Assembly (NCBI RefSeq): GCF_000004075.3
Contig: NC_026656.2
Location: 17,184,607 to 17,248,606, forward strand
Direction of reading: 5' to 3'
Length of the DNA: 64,000 nt
DNA from: Cucumis sativus
Lineage: Eukaryota > Streptophyta > Magnoliopsida > Cucurbitales > Cucurbitaceae
The notes beneath the pieces were generated by a model that saw only the letters and a program-made list of their open reading frames with translations, was not told where the DNA came from and did no database searches. This document shows, one piece after another, positions 1 to 12,202 of this stretch (position 1 is its first letter; the number at the start of each line of letters is the position of its first letter). The translations under genes and the position numbers were made by a program.

Positions 1-654
1 AGCAATTTGCAAACATGTGCTGCAAGAGCTGCGGTTCAAACTTCTCCAGCACTGACCCAGAGCATAAGCGGCAGATTCATTTGCCATCCCGGCCACAGCC
101 ATTCGAGCTTTCGCAAAGCCTCTGTTGTCTGGTGCACCATCGACCACTTGCATCACTGCCTCCTTGGCTGCTTGCCTATAGTTGGGGTCATTTTGGGTAA
201 AGTTCCCGCAAATTGCAGTGTCTTCAGGCCCTTTATATTCATCAAAGAAGCTATAGTTTTCGAACCTCAGGAAGCAGCCATCGATGAAAGCTCGACCGCC
301 GTTGAAAGGGAAGCATTGGGGAAGCATTGTACGTGCTTGAGAATGACAGAGCACACATTCAAGGGATGAGAGATCTCCATGGCATTGAGCAAGCCCATAG
401 CTGGCATCAGGTCCTGTCCCTGTACCGGCGGTTCCAAATCCTGAAGTTCCGATTTGTTGTCTAACTTTTTCCATGGAACCAAAAAAATTTGGGACGTATG
501 CGGTGGTGTTGTGCTCCAGTTCTTTCCCGCAAATCACTCTCACAGTTTGATCTCTTGGCTTCCCTAGAGTCGAAGTTGCTTGCAGCAGAAGAAAAGTGAT
601 GACCGAAAATAGGATATATTTGGAAGCATAAACAAGCTGTATCCCCATCCCCAT
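1..654 (-). CDS. Cysteine-rich receptor-like kinase, 5' exon only (cut by window edge)
   Basis: This is the first exon of a DUF26 receptor-like kinase, running off the left edge. The frame is open for 218 codons from ATG at 654. It has a short hydrophobic signal peptide (IQLVYASKYILFSVITFLLL) and then two Gnk2/DUF26 domains, each with the C-X8-C-X2-C motif: CHGDLSSLECVLC and CWRSLNRSSCSTC. These ectodomains lie outside the plasma membrane. The transmembrane and kinase exons should lie at coordinates below 1. It closely resembles the next gene (1683-4236, same strand), so the two are a tandem pair, probably the CRK2/CRK3-type pair of Arabidopsis. Its upstream sequence carries GAA and GGAGAA tracts (CT-rich on the coding strand), common in plant 5' leaders. 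The family and start are secure; the orthologue is an inference. Confidence 0.93.
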   Translation of the reverse strand, partial: MGMGIQLVYASKYILFSVITFLLLQATSTLGKPRDQTVRVICGKELEHNTTAYVPNFFGSMEKVRQQIGTSGFGTAGTGTGPDASYGLAQCHGDLSSLECVLCHSQARTMLPQCFPFNGGRAFIDGCFLRFENYSFFDEYKGPEDTAICGNFTQNDPNYRQAAKEAVMQVVDGAPDNRGFAKARMAVAGMANESAAYALGQCWRSLNRSSCSTCLQIA

Positions 655-1682
655 GGAATCTGGGGTTCAGTTGGGTCTAGAGGAAGCGGAAGAAGAAGAA
701 GAAGAAGAAAATTGGATGACAGTTTCTGCGGACGGTGCTATTTGAAAATGAGAGGGTGATGTAATGGGAGTAGATGGTTCTAATCGCCACGAAGTCAAGT
801 CCACGAAGGAGAAGGAGAAGGAGAAGGAGAAGGAGAGGGAGAGAACGAGACCTCTCCATTCAGTCAACAACGGCGGCTTCCTCTCTTTTCTTGCAAGCAA
901 TTATTTTGTCTTAACTAATGAAAATGTGGTGAAAGAATACCACCTGGCCCTCGATTTTCCATTCCTCAATATCTTATAGTTGTTAAAACATTTGGAAATA
1001 GTTCTTATTAAAATTCTACGTATGGACTCGTTATCACTGTCTTTTATTAATAAATAGCAGCGAAAGATTATTCTCAAGATTATTTCATGCTTACCAACTA
1101 TGTAGGGCACTTGGCGGTCAATAAAGGGAAAAAAAGGTTGAAACCAAAATTCTGCGGATGTTGTAGAAAAAAAGGACAAGAAAAGAACCTAACCCAATCT
1201 CAACAGGCCCATTTTCTTGTATATTTTATTTATTTCTTTTGAATTGGGGGTACCAGGGTTTCAACAAATCCATGACCTTGTATCTTCGCCCGATTGAATA
1301 GAAGAGAAAAATCTAGTATTCATTTTTATAAGCCTCAAATTTAATTAGTTGAGCCTACTTTGAATTTGTGCTGCAGATTGGTTAACTTTTCTTCTTCTTT
1401 TTCCATAGAAAAAGGAAAAAGCAGTTACAAAATTTCCACGAGGAAGCAAAAAGGAATTTGGATGACACCTCCTGCTCCTCGTGGAAACGGAAATGTGGCC
1501 CATTGCAATTTACAACTGGGAACGAGTGTACATTAGAGAGTTACACTCACGTTATATATTACTTAATACTTCAAATTACAGTATTGCTGATTGACACAAT
1601 TATATTTATTGCGAATATACCTTCTCTTCTCCACCATATCCACAAAAATCCTCCTGAGGTGATACTCCAAACTATATTACAA
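655..1682. other. Intergenic between the two CRK genes
   Basis: This gap holds the upstream region of the partial CRK (left side) and the 3' flank of the complete CRK (right side). Visible content: a (GAA)n run at about 689-709 and a GGAGAA-type purine tract at about 806-840, which are CTT/CTTCTC on the coding strand and probably lie in the 5' leader. The rest is AT-rich with no coding potential I can support. Confidence 0.7.
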
Positions 1683-4236
1683 TTACCTGGGATGAAATGA
1701 ACTATGGGTGACGGTAGCAGCTGAGGAAGAAGCTTCGGTGAGGTTGAAGCATGATGGGTCCTCACTGCTGTCGTTTAATTCCATTGTCCTCTCATCCATG
1801 AACGGTGGGTTTGTTGGCGTCGGAAGTTCCTCTTCCTTCTTCATCAGCATCTGCAGTACCTTCGACATTGCGGGTCGGAGAGATGCACTCTCCTGTGTGC
1901 AAAGAAGCCCTATCTGCACCACTCTCAATATTTCCTCTTTTGTGCTCCTATCTTCCTCAACCATAAGGTTCGCATCCAATATACTTTCAATTGTTCCTGA
2001 TTGAAAATGCCTCCATACCTGTTTTGTATTTTTATTATTCATTATTATTAGCTCCATTTTTAACTTCCAATTACAAAGTAACAACAAAAGATACAGCCTT
2101 ACAATTAGTACTATGCTTTCCAAGTAGTCTGAGGTTTTGCTTCTACTGTTTTGTATGCCAGTCACAGTCTCCAGCAAAACCACACCAAAACTATACACAT
2201 CTGCTTTGTCTGTTAGCTGCCCATGAGCTAAGTACTCTGGTGCCATGTATCCCCTGTGGATTCACAAATCACTCTTTAATCGAATCTTCACTAAAACAAT
2301 ACGATCAATATCAATACAAGAATATAATACACACAATGTTCCTGCAATGGCAGTGCTGATGTGACTCTCGTCTTCTTCAAATGATCTAGCTAATCCAAAA
2401 TCAGCTATTTTGGCTCGAAGCTTGGAGTCTAGCAGGATGTTGCTAGCCTTGATGTCTCTGTGAATGATCTTGTTTTTCGAGTTCTCATGAAGGTAAGCCA
2501 GACCTTCAACTGTTCCTACAATAATATCATATCTCTTCTCCCAATTGAGTGCTTTACCTCTATCCCGATCTGCATGTAGTTTTAATCTTTTAAAACTAAT
2601 CAGAATAAATGTTTCTAAATCATTCTATTGAAATGATGATGTCAACATTTACCGAAAATGAAGCGGTCCAGACTCTTGTTGGCAAGGTATTCATAGACAA
2701 GCAGACTTTCAGGTCCCGAACAACTACAACCAAGCAAGCGTACTAAATTTTTGTGCTCTACACTACTGATTATGTTTACTTCATTGTAAAAATCTGCTGC
2801 TCTATGTTTGTTATTGAAGAAAAGCCTCTTCACAGCTATCTCTCTTCCATCCGACAGAACTCCCTATATCAACATGGTAAAAACCTCAGAGTTCTAGCTA
2901 TATTAATTCAAATGCATGTTCGAACTGAAGCAAACAAAACAAGACTTACCTTATAAACAGTGCCAAATCCTCCTTGTCCAAGCTTGTTAGCCTCAGCAAA
3001 GGATCCCGTTGCCTTTTCAAGGGTAGAGTACTTGAAATTCAAGCTACTATTGTTTAGTGTTTTTGCCATCTTGTTTGCATCGTTTGAACCTTTGGATTGG
3101 ATATATAAATAAATGGTAATCAGGTGAACAAGCTTAGAGATCTCGAAGAATGCATACTCCTGTCTAGCTAGGAGTAATTAATTTTTTCCTTCTTTTTTTT
3201 CAAGTTCTTGGTACTTAAACCAACAACAAATAGAAAGGCAGTGTTTTAAAGTTACCTCTTCGTTTCTTCTTTACATATCTGTTATTCCAGACATAGATTC
3301 CAATTAACACTCCAACGACTAAAACAGCAACAGAGCTCACCAGTGAGACTACAATTTCTATAATAGTACCTGCACAGATGGTGAATTGAAATTTCATGGT
3401 AAGCTCTAACAAGCTTAAGATGTGATGCAGGTTAAAAACTTGCAATGGAATATAGCTTATAGAACATAATTTGGATTCATACCCCTTGACCTTGAAGCTG
3501 AAGCTTCCGCATTTAAGAAATCAAGATTAGAGTATCTCATGAAGCAACCTGTGTTGAGGGCTCTTGCTTCGGATCGAGGCAAGCATTTCAAGATAGAAGC
3601 AGAGGCGTTTTGCAAACAGGAAGTGCAGGAGGTGCGATTCAAATTCCTCCAGCACTGAGCCAACAGGTAAACGGAGGCATTGGAGGTTCCAGGTGGAGCC
3701 ACTTGAATTCTGGCATACCCGCCATTGCTGGGTGCAGTTTCAATTGCTCGAGCCACAGCTTGCCTGGCCGACTGTCGAAAAATGGAGTTGGTGATGGAGT
3801 TGTTACCACACTCAGCCCTGTCAAGAGGCCCTGCAAATTCTTCATAAAAGCTGTAGTTCTCAGCCCTCATGAAGCAGCCATCCAGGAAAATCCGGCCGCC
3901 GTTGTAAGGGAAGCATTGAGGAAGAACAGTACGGGCTTCCGCATAACACAACACGCAATCCATCAGCGACAAATCTCCGTAACATTGAGCGAGTCCGTAG
4001 TTAGCGTCCGGCCCCTTACCCGCAACTGCCACTCCAAACCCACCAGTTCGCATTTGGTCACTTATTAGTTGCATTGTTCTCACGAAATTGGGCACGAAGG
4101 CAGTTGTGTTGTGCTCTAGCACTGTCGAACATAGTATCTTCACGGTTCGGGATCTGGGGTCTGCCAAGGTGGATGAATCAAGTAACAGAAGAGCAGCAAT
4201 CGAAATCAAAAACCTAAGTGGGGATCCAGTCTTCAT
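1683..4236 (-). CDS. CRK2: Cysteine-rich receptor-like protein kinase, CRK2-like, 7 exons
   Basis: A plasma-membrane Ser/Thr receptor kinase of 646 aa. Exons on the minus strand: 4236-3483, 3369-3256, 3089-2950, 2863-2653, 2569-2335, 2253-2103, 2018-1683, all GT-AG and summing to 1941 nt. After the signal peptide there are two DUF26 domains with C-X8-C-X2-C motifs ([26 protein letters not shown]). Exon 2 holds the transmembrane helix (about residues 253-277). The kinase has GQGGFG (327-332), the VK lysine (K348), HRDIKASN (D445, an RD kinase), DFG (463-465) and APEY, so it should be active. ATG 4236 precedes the signal peptide and is preferred to a GTG two codons upstream. Members of this family act in redox, salt and defence signalling. 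The ectodomain wording closely matches my memory of Arabidopsis CRK2. The window-edge CRK is its tandem neighbour. Confidence 0.95.
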
Positions 4237-7105
4237 GATCACCTCCCTTATTCCGATTCAAGGGTTAATCTAACTTGGTGTGTGTCTGCAATAAGAGAAA
4301 ACGCAACAGACATGTGAATTTGAAAACAGAAACAGAGTGATTGGATTGGGTTGTGGGAGGGAGCAGCAGCAGTTAAGATTTAGACAGATGAAGGTAGAGG
4401 ATTATGAGAATAACATGGGTAGAAGGATTGCAGAATGAAAGTGAGAGAAGATGAATTTTGAGATTGGATTATTAGGTGGAGGAGTTTCGATCTTAAAGAT
4501 TGAGAGAGAGAGAGAGAGTTGAAGTTGAAGTTGAAGGTTGAAGGTTGAATACACAAAAGTCAAAGGGATAGGTTTGAATTAGAGGGAAGGCAAGAGGTGG
4601 TGGGTGGCCCAATGTTAGTTTGCCGGTGGAGGCAATTAGCCGCATTCCACATAGTTCTCTCTGCTTTCATACCATTGGCTGATGGTGGGGAATGGGAAAT
4701 ACTGATATCCTTATTAGCCTCAACAACAAAAACAAACAAACAAACAAAATGAACATTTAAGTTGACTCAACTCAGCGCCTCCACGTTGGACTAAAACCAA
4801 AAAGTGGAGATCTCAAATCTCAACTATCAGCACTAAGATTAGAAGCTTTCCCCCCTTAACTACATTTTCCTTCCCTATTTTCCCAACTTCATAAAAAATC
4901 AACTAAATATACTTACTTCCCCTTTTCCTACTATATTCCACATCTAAACTACTTAAAATCATTGGAGTGAGTATTTGAACCTAAAATCTCTTGTCCACAG
5001 GAACATACAAGTATCAGTTGAGCTAAGTTCATGAGTTCATGTTGGCAATTCTTATTTTCTAACTAAAAGAAAAAAAAAACTAGTTTTCAAAAATGAACTC
5101 TATTTAGACCAATGGCAACTTAGTTTAGCTGTTATTTTAGTTTTCAATTATTGTAGTAGCATCATTTTTGTACTAATATAATATAATGTATCATGATGAG
5201 AAAAAGACTAATTTGGAACTACTAAATTACATTACATACAACTAGCAAATCATTCAAAATTAAATGCTAAACCGAATCATAAAAGTACTCAATTTAGCTA
5301 AGAGAAATAAAGTAAATATCCAATTTGAATCTAGTTCCAAAAGTTCAGATCAAGTAAAAGAAATAAAACTAAGAGGACTAATTGAGTACAAGTTAGAAGA
5401 AGATAAGGTTATTAGCATAGCAGGGGTAGTTAATTAAATCAAAATAGGTACTTAATCTGAAGAAAAAAAGAAGAAGTGAATATAAGTTGAGAGGTTATGG
5501 AGAATAAATAAAAGTAGAGGAGAGGTGTTGTGTGTGATATAAATAAGAAAAGGACAACTTTAAATTGAATGAAAAAGGTGTAGAAATGAAATAATGATTT
5601 TTGATGGATCATTGAATCCACCGCAATAAATGCCTAAACATGAAATTTACATACACTTGCCTCATTAATTATATAGGATCATCATCTCCACTACAACTAC
5701 ATACCAATCTTTTAAATTACTAAGTCTGGATCAGAAAGGCAAACTTATTTATCTTGGATCAGAAAGGCAGGCAGGCAGGCAAAATTTATTTGATAAACAT
5801 AAACAAAGAAAAAGAAAAGGTGATGATGACTGATGAGAAAAATAGTTAAGTAGAATGAGAAAAATATTTATTTGATAAACATAAACAAAGAAAAAAGAAA
5901 GAGATATATATTTAGTTTTGGTGGGATTTGACCACTTCCTCACATCACAACTATGAAGTATAAACCATATTCTTAATATTCCACTCTCTAATCAACTTTC
6001 TTCAGCAAAACAATGAGTTCTACATTGAAATCTCCAAACCACGTACGCGTTTTTAGCACTAACAATAATACCTCAATTTCAAACCTTTCTCTATATATAT
6101 ACACATGTATGGTATGTATGCACTTTCTTTTTATTCCTTTCTTACACTCAATTAAAATTCCAACATCATCCAAATAACAAAATAAATTAAACCTCAAATC
6201 AATAGTGAATTTTCAAATAATTTAACATAGTTTGTGTCCTAAATTATTGGGATTGAAAACATAAACAAGTATGATGGGTAGGGTTGAATCAAACTAATTA
6301 TATACTATAGTTTCAATTAAATGTTATTGTTTGCCTTAGATTCCAATTAAACCCAAAAAAATGTTTAGTTTAGCTCAAATGCTAAATAATGTCCAAATCC
6401 AACTAATTGAGTTTAGAAGTTAATTAGATGACCAACCACAAATCTAAGCTCCTAAAATCTATCATAAAGCTCTACAAATAGAGGAGTTTCTTTGGGAGAA
6501 GTCAAAAAATAATATGAAAATATATGAATACATTTGATTAATACTTTTGATTTTATTTGGTAAAAAATAATTGATGAATTTTGAATTGATGATACTGAGA
6601 TATGAATATATAAATAGATATGAATTGTGTAAGAAAGGGTTTGAGGATGCATGTTTTGATCACAAATGGATTGATAGGAGAGGAGAGTGAGGCGGAGAGG
6701 ATATGGTTAGAAGAAAAAGGGTAAAAGGAACGGTAAAAGAGGGGAGAGAATAGAGCACGCAACCAATGGGTTGCCCTTCAATTCCTAAAATGAAGGACCC
6801 ATTAATTAACATATATATATATATGAATGAATCAATAGGGGTTTGTAATATAATTGAGATGTAAATAGTTAATAAGTAAAGAAGAAAAAAGAATCAATCC
6901 CATCTTTTTCCCTTTTTTTTCTTTCCATTGCAAGCAGAACCTCCCCTGTGTCTTGTCTAGCCCTAAGGAATTGAGGCGCAGAGAGAGACAGGCCGCCTCC
7001 GATTGCACGGATTGAAATTTCTATTTTTATTCATTTATACACATAGCCTTCTTCAACTTCAACAATTTTACAACAAAAGAAAAAACAAGAGATCATAAAA
7101 TAATA
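4237..7105. other. Gene-free interval between CRK and PMEI genes
   Basis: This is the shared upstream space of the divergent CRK (minus) and PMEI (plus) genes. I see no coding potential. It holds a (GA)n tract at about 4501-4519 (CT on the CRK coding strand, probably 5' leader), AAAC repeats near 4730-4748, a short TA repeat near 6811-6824, and a local duplication in which a 25-27 nt segment at about 5784 recurs at about 5865. A second pair (GGATCAGAAAGGCA) sits about 29 nt apart near 5727 and 5756. Confidence 0.65.
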
Positions 7106-7642
7106 ATGGCCGCTTCCTATAATAGATCAACAATTTCTTCATGCAGTAATTTCTACTTATTAATGTTGTTGGTGGTGGCCAATATGTTGTGGAGCAGCTG
7201 GGGATCAGAAGCAGCATTGACCTTGAATCTAAACCTTTCATTGGACCTTTGCAAGAAAGCAGACTACCCAGCATTGTGTCGGTCGGTGGTGAAAGGCCTG
7301 GTGGACCCATCGACCGCCATGGAAACCTCAATTAAGCAATTGATGGTTGAGACGAAGCAGGCGATGAGTGTGGCTAAAAGGCAGAAGTCGTCGGCCATGG
7401 ATGTGTGCATAGAGGTTTACGATGACGCATATAGCAACCTGGAGACATGCCTTTCGAGTCTAAAATCTCACGACAAGGGAACCCTCAACATCAACCTCTC
7501 AGCGGCATTGACCGATTACGTCACCTGCCAAGATGCGATTGCGGAGAAAGGTTTAAGTTCTCCGATTACCCGAAACAATAACCTCCTCAGTCAAATGACC
7601 ACCAATTGCTTGTATTTATCTGGTTTGATTCGTCTTCACTGA
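7106..7642 (+). CDS. Invertase/pectin methylesterase inhibitor (PMEI-domain) protein, intronless
   Basis: A single-exon gene of 178 aa, the usual size for plant invertase/PME inhibitors. An N-terminal hydrophobic segment (about residues 17-36, ending near GSEAAL) is a secretion signal, so the mature protein should act in the cell wall. The mature part shows the expected cysteines: C-X8-C in CKKADYPALC, a second pair in DVCIEVYDDAYSNLETC, and a later TCQDA cysteine, giving the four-helix bundle that blocks pectin methylesterase or acid invertase. The tail (NCLYLSGLIRLH) is typical. Which enzyme it inhibits cannot be read from sequence. Its position between the CRK pair and a DUF239 gene matches Arabidopsis At1g70540 (EDA24) and At1g23350, from memory. 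The 3' flank has a long T run at about 7681-7699. Confidence 0.92.
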   Translation: MAASYNRSTISSCSNFYLLMLLVVANMLWSSWGSEAALTLNLNLSLDLCKKADYPALCRSVVKGLVDPSTAMETSIKQLMVETKQAMSVAKRQKSSAMDVCIEVYDDAYSNLETCLSSLKSHDKGTLNINLSAALTDYVTCQDAIAEKGLSSPITRNNNLLSQMTTNCLYLSGLIRLH

Positions 7643-9907
7643 TTAATTAAAATCCACTCCCTAATTCCCCCCTCCTTTCTTTTTTTTTTTTTTTTTTTTG
7701 TAATTTGGTGATTTGATATATTTGGGTATGAAGTGGCAGCTCATTATGTGTTTGTGTGTATGTGTTTTAGTTCACACTACACATTTGACGAAGAAGATGA
7801 GTTAACTTTTCTTCTTCTCTTTTTTGTTTTGTTTGTATGACTATGTATAGGAGAAGAGATGGGAAAGAGCATAGAGAGATCAGAAGTGGGGGTTGGAAAT
7901 TACAATTCATCTCTGTTGATTAAATCTTTATATATATATATATAAATCCCTCTTTCTGTCTTTTATTATCTTCTTTTATTTCTTCTATATCCATCCTCCT
8001 TATTGATCTGCTAACACCCCCATGTACCATATGGCTTAAAGATCATTTATTCATATACACACACAAAAATTCCTTTAATTTGGGAATGGGTGGGGGGTTG
8101 ACAGAAAATATTGGTTACGTTAGAATATATGATAGAAATACATGTGACTGAAGCATGATTAATAATGATAATGTGTTGGGTAAGCTTTACATATAAATTA
8201 TACCCTTTTTTTAAAAATATATATATATATAAAAATTCTGAAATGCCATTATGTGTATTGTTGTATAATTTGGTGCAGGCTTTTCCATGAGATCATCATC
8301 AACATCATCAATAATAATCCCTCCATCTCCCCCATTATATTACATCTTATATTCCTTTCCGCATTCTTCTCTTCAAAATTCAAACTCCACTTTCTTCTTT
8401 TCCCATTTCTTTCTCAATTACATCAATTATTAACCCTAATCCCCCACCTATATAATAATCTATTCCTTTTTCTAATACCACCAACATCTACTTTTTTTTT
8501 CTTTTTTTCTTTTTTGTGTTTCATTCAATTATACGCATTTACTCTACAACTTTTAAAATTACCAGCTCTCAATTTTATGATGTTTTACTTTATTAGCAAT
8601 TAAGTTGTAATAAAAATTAAAAAGGTAAATAAAAGAAAGCTACACCGGAATTGAATTTGTAAACAAATTATTAAAATTGAGCTGCAATATGTAAGGTAGA
8701 AAAATTGAAAGAAAAGAAAAAATAATAGTGTTTCCAAGGTTAGCCCTGGAGGATTGAAGAGAGGCACGCCGGCCTGTTTAATAGACAAAATCATTGTTCT
8801 AACATACATATATATCCTTCCTTCCACTTCCACTTCCACTTTCACGCTTCCTTTTCTTTTCTCTTTCTTTTCTTTTCTTTTCTTTTCTTATTCTTCCAAT
8901 GCACCTTTTTCCATCCTCAATCACCACATTTTTTTAAAAAAAATTCTACCTTCAAATATATATAATTCCTTTCCTCCACCTTACTAATTAATTAATATCA
9001 TTATTTGCCTACACACTGTAATATATTCGATGTTCTACGTTTTGGTGATTGCTTTCCTATACTATTTATACACACACCCCAGCAATTAGCTAATAAAATA
9101 CCACTCAAATAGTTATATATACTATGCACCAAACAAAATGATGGACTACTTCTAAACTTTCAAACCTTCATTTAATTTTCTTCTTCTTTTTTAATTACCC
9201 TATAAGATATATGAATTATTAACCCTCAAATTGTCGACAAAACCACAATTATATTTACTCTATAGCAGTTCAACCAAGTATTACTTCATCTCTAATTTCT
9301 ACCCAACCTTAATTAATTATTAACCGCTTACCTTTTTCTTTCTCATCAACCTTCTTCTCTTGTTTTTTTTTCTTTTCCAAAACCCATTTATTTAGTAAAA
9401 CTAAAGTTAGCAACTGTGAATAAAAGTTGAGAGATGGTGAGATCCCACATCAAATTCCCCAAATGGAAGACAAGAAGAAATGAATGTGGATGGAGAATTA
9501 GATGGTTTTGAGTTTGAATAAAAAGATAATGTAATATGTAATATAAAGACAAAGGATTTAAGTAGAGAGGAGGTTGAAGGTAGGATTGTAAATGTAAATG
9601 TAAGAGAAGGAGAGGATGGGAAAAGATGAGAGAAAGAACATCTAGAAAAGTGTGAAAGAGAAGCAAAGTAAAGCAAAGCAAACAACTTTTGGAACCCCTC
9701 CCCCCCAGAGTGGACAATGGGGACTTGGGACTTGGGAGTGTATAATTCCCTCCACAGCTCTCAAAGTAAAAGAATAAAAGAAAGAAACATATGTTATGTT
9801 TCACTCCCCATATTGCCCTCTTTAATCTTACTCTCTTACTTACAAAGTTACAATACACACAAAAGCTAAAGTTTGCAGTCCTTGTATTGGAGACTGGGAA
9901 CACACTC

Positions 9908-9938
<31 letters not shown>

Positions 9939-10284
9939 AAAGGGAAAAAGGAGAATCCAACATGATTTCCATCACTACCCAACTACTTATAGCACTCACC
10001 CCCACATACACACACAATTACACATTACCTATAACAAATTTTAAGCCTTCTTCTTTTTTCTTTTTTATAATTTTGCTTTGTAATCAACTTCACGCCTCCA
10101 ACCTCCCCTCCTTAACACTACTCATCATCTTTCAAAATTATGGTAAAAGGATGGTCCTTTTGGTTTCTCAAAACATTAACAATAATGCTCCAAATTTCCT
10201 TGCTTTCACATGGTGCCCGCTTCATTTCTATGGAGGAAAAACACTCCCCATTGTGATCCATCAACACTTGGACACCGCCTGAGC
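7643..10284. other. Gene-free interval between PMEI and DUF239 genes
   Basis: AT-rich, with strong pyrimidine/purine strand bias and many microsatellites: a T run near 7681-7699, a TTTTC-type tract near 8850-8890, and a perfect (CT)14 at 9911-9938. Open frames here are low-complexity (Leu/Phe/Ser/His-rich) and have no recognisable domain; I do not call them genes. The last few hundred bases should contain the DUF239 promoter and leader. An in-frame upstream ATG lies at 10210. Confidence 0.6.
9911..9938. repeat. (CT)14 microsatellite
   Basis: A perfect dinucleotide repeat about 350 bases upstream of the DUF239 start codon. CT/GA tracts are common in plant core promoters and 5' leaders, so it may be part of that gene's transcription start region. 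It is likely to be length-polymorphic. Confidence 0.95.
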
Positions 10285-12202
10285 ATGGCCTCTGCTTTAT
10301 GCTTCATCAACATCACTCCAACAATTCTCATTTTTGTGCTGCTTTTTTCCCTTCTTGCTTCCACAATAACTCCAGTGCACTCTTTGCAACAACGCCCCAC
10401 AAATCAAACTGATTTCCATCCTCAACAGGAATTAAACAAGTTGAAGATGATAAGGGCTCATTTGGACAAGATCAACAAGCCTGCTATCCACACAATTCAG
10501 GTTACTATACTCAATTCCAGTTCTCTACTCTGTTTCTAGAATAAACGAAGCCAATTTGTTTATTTGTTTGTTTCCCATGAATCCAGAGTCCTGATGGAGA
10601 CATCATAGATTGTGTTTTATCTCACCACCAACCAGCATTTGACCATCCAAAGTTGCAAGGCCAAAAACCTTTGGTAACCAATTGCAGTTTACTTCCACTG
10701 CACCTAAGTTCAAGGGTAACCCAGAAAGGAAAGTAAATCTAAAAAAAATAAAAACTGTGTGAATTTGCAGGATCCGCCAGAGAGACCACAAGGACATAAG
10801 CCGCCTAGGACGGAGACAGAGAGCTTCCAATTATGGAGTACGAGCGGGGAAAATTGTCCAGAAGGAACCGTGCCCATTAGAAGAACAACTGAGGAAGACA
10901 TACTAAGAGCTACCTCTTTTCAGATGTTTGGAAGAAAAGTAAGAAAATGGGTTAGGAGAGAAACAAGCAGCGATGGGCATGAGGTACGAATTCCAAGAAA
11001 AGAGAGTAGAGAATCCAACCCAATTGCTTTATTAGTTTGACGATGAAATGCTTTTTTTTTTTTTTCTTTTCCTTTTTCCAACAGCACGCTGTGGGGTATG
11101 TTACCGGCGAACACTACTTCGGTGCAAAAGCAAGCATCAATGTGTGGGCACCTCGAGTCGCCGATCAATATGAATTCAGCTTATCGCAAATGTGGGTCAT
11201 CTCCGGCTCCTTCGGTGACGACCTGAACACCATTGAAGCTGGTTGGCAGGCATGTCTGTCTCTATGTTACATAATCCTCGTTTTTTAGCTTTGTCTCCAT
11301 TCAAAAAATAAAAAAGCTAAAGATTTAGGCCGACAAAGCATTAGAGTAAAGTGAATTTCAACAGAGGCCACACTCTGCGCTTTTTCCAATTAAAGGATTG
11401 ACGCCAATGCTTTTTCAAAATTTGGATCCGCAGGTCAGTCCAGAACTGTATGGAGACAATTACCCAAGATTCTTTACCTACTGGACCGTGAGTTACCCTT
11501 CAAAACGCTTTCTTGTTTAAGCATATATATATTGGAATTATGGGGTAGTCTAATATTGAGTTTAATTATGGCAGTCGGATGCATACCAAGCAACCGGGTG
11601 TTACAATTTGCTATGCTCTGGGTTCGTTCAGACAAATAACAAAATTGCAATTGGAGCAGCAATTTCTCCGACGTCTTCATTTGAGGGTGGTCAATTCGAC
11701 ATCAGCTTGTTGGTTTGGAAGGTGGTGGAAGCTTCTTCTATCTATGTTTAACAACTTATCCTGGCCAATTGTTAATGGTGGTTTTGAAACAGAACTAAGT
11801 AACGTGGATTTTTGGGTTGTATAGGATCCGAAGCATGGAAATTGGTGGCTGGAATTCGGGTCGGGGGTATTGGTGGGGTATTGGCCGTCGTTCTTGTTCA
11901 CCCATTTACAAGACCATGCAACAATGGTGCAGTTCGGAGGAGAGGTGGTGAATTCAAGTCCGTCGGGATTGCACACGACGACAGAGATGGGGAGTGGGCA
12001 TTTCGCGGGGGAGGGATTCGGAAAAGCATCATATTTTCGGAACCTGCAAGTGGTGGATTGGGATAACAGCTTGGTTCCATTATCAAACCTGGTGGTTTTG
12101 GCGGATCATCCCAACTGTTATGACATTGAAGGTGGGATCAACACCGTTTGGGGTAACTACTTTTACTACGGAGGACCTGGACGAAACGACAGGTGTCCTT
12201 AA
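10285..12202 (+). CDS. Neprosin/DUF239-domain secreted protein, 7 exons
   Basis: Predicted secreted protein of 419 aa with a neprosin activation peptide (DUF4409) and a neprosin (DUF239) domain. Exons: 10285-10500, 10587-10673, 10771-10983, 11085-11249, 11434-11487, 11575-11721, 11825-12202; all junctions are phase 0. The signal peptide is hydrophobic (TILIFVLLFSLLAST). The DUF4409 part includes IIDCVL near the exon 2 start; the DUF239 part includes HAVGYVTG, WVISGSF, GNWWLEFG and a C-terminal NDRCP. E223 (in IEAGWQV) and E334 (in FGGEV) probably correspond to the two catalytic glutamates of pitcher-plant neprosin, a prolyl endopeptidase; whether this protein is a protease is inference. Intron 4 must start with GC. 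ATG 10285 was chosen because the signal peptide follows directly; an in-frame ATG at 10210 would add 25 polar residues. Likely counterpart of At1g70550/At1g23340. Confidence 0.93.

Noticed and set aside
9388-9909. 173-codon open frame on the minus strand upstream of the DUF239 gene
   Set aside because: It is a Leu/Phe/His/Ser low-complexity reading of pyrimidine-biased DNA with no domain, and it abuts a CT microsatellite; most likely promoter or leader sequence.
10210-10284. Upstream in-frame ATG of the DUF239 gene
   Set aside because: It would put 25 polar residues ahead of the signal peptide, so the ATG at 10285 is preferred.
11254-11255. GT at 11254 as the donor for DUF239 intron 4
   Set aside because: It shifts the frame of exon 5 and destroys the conserved VSPELYG stretch.
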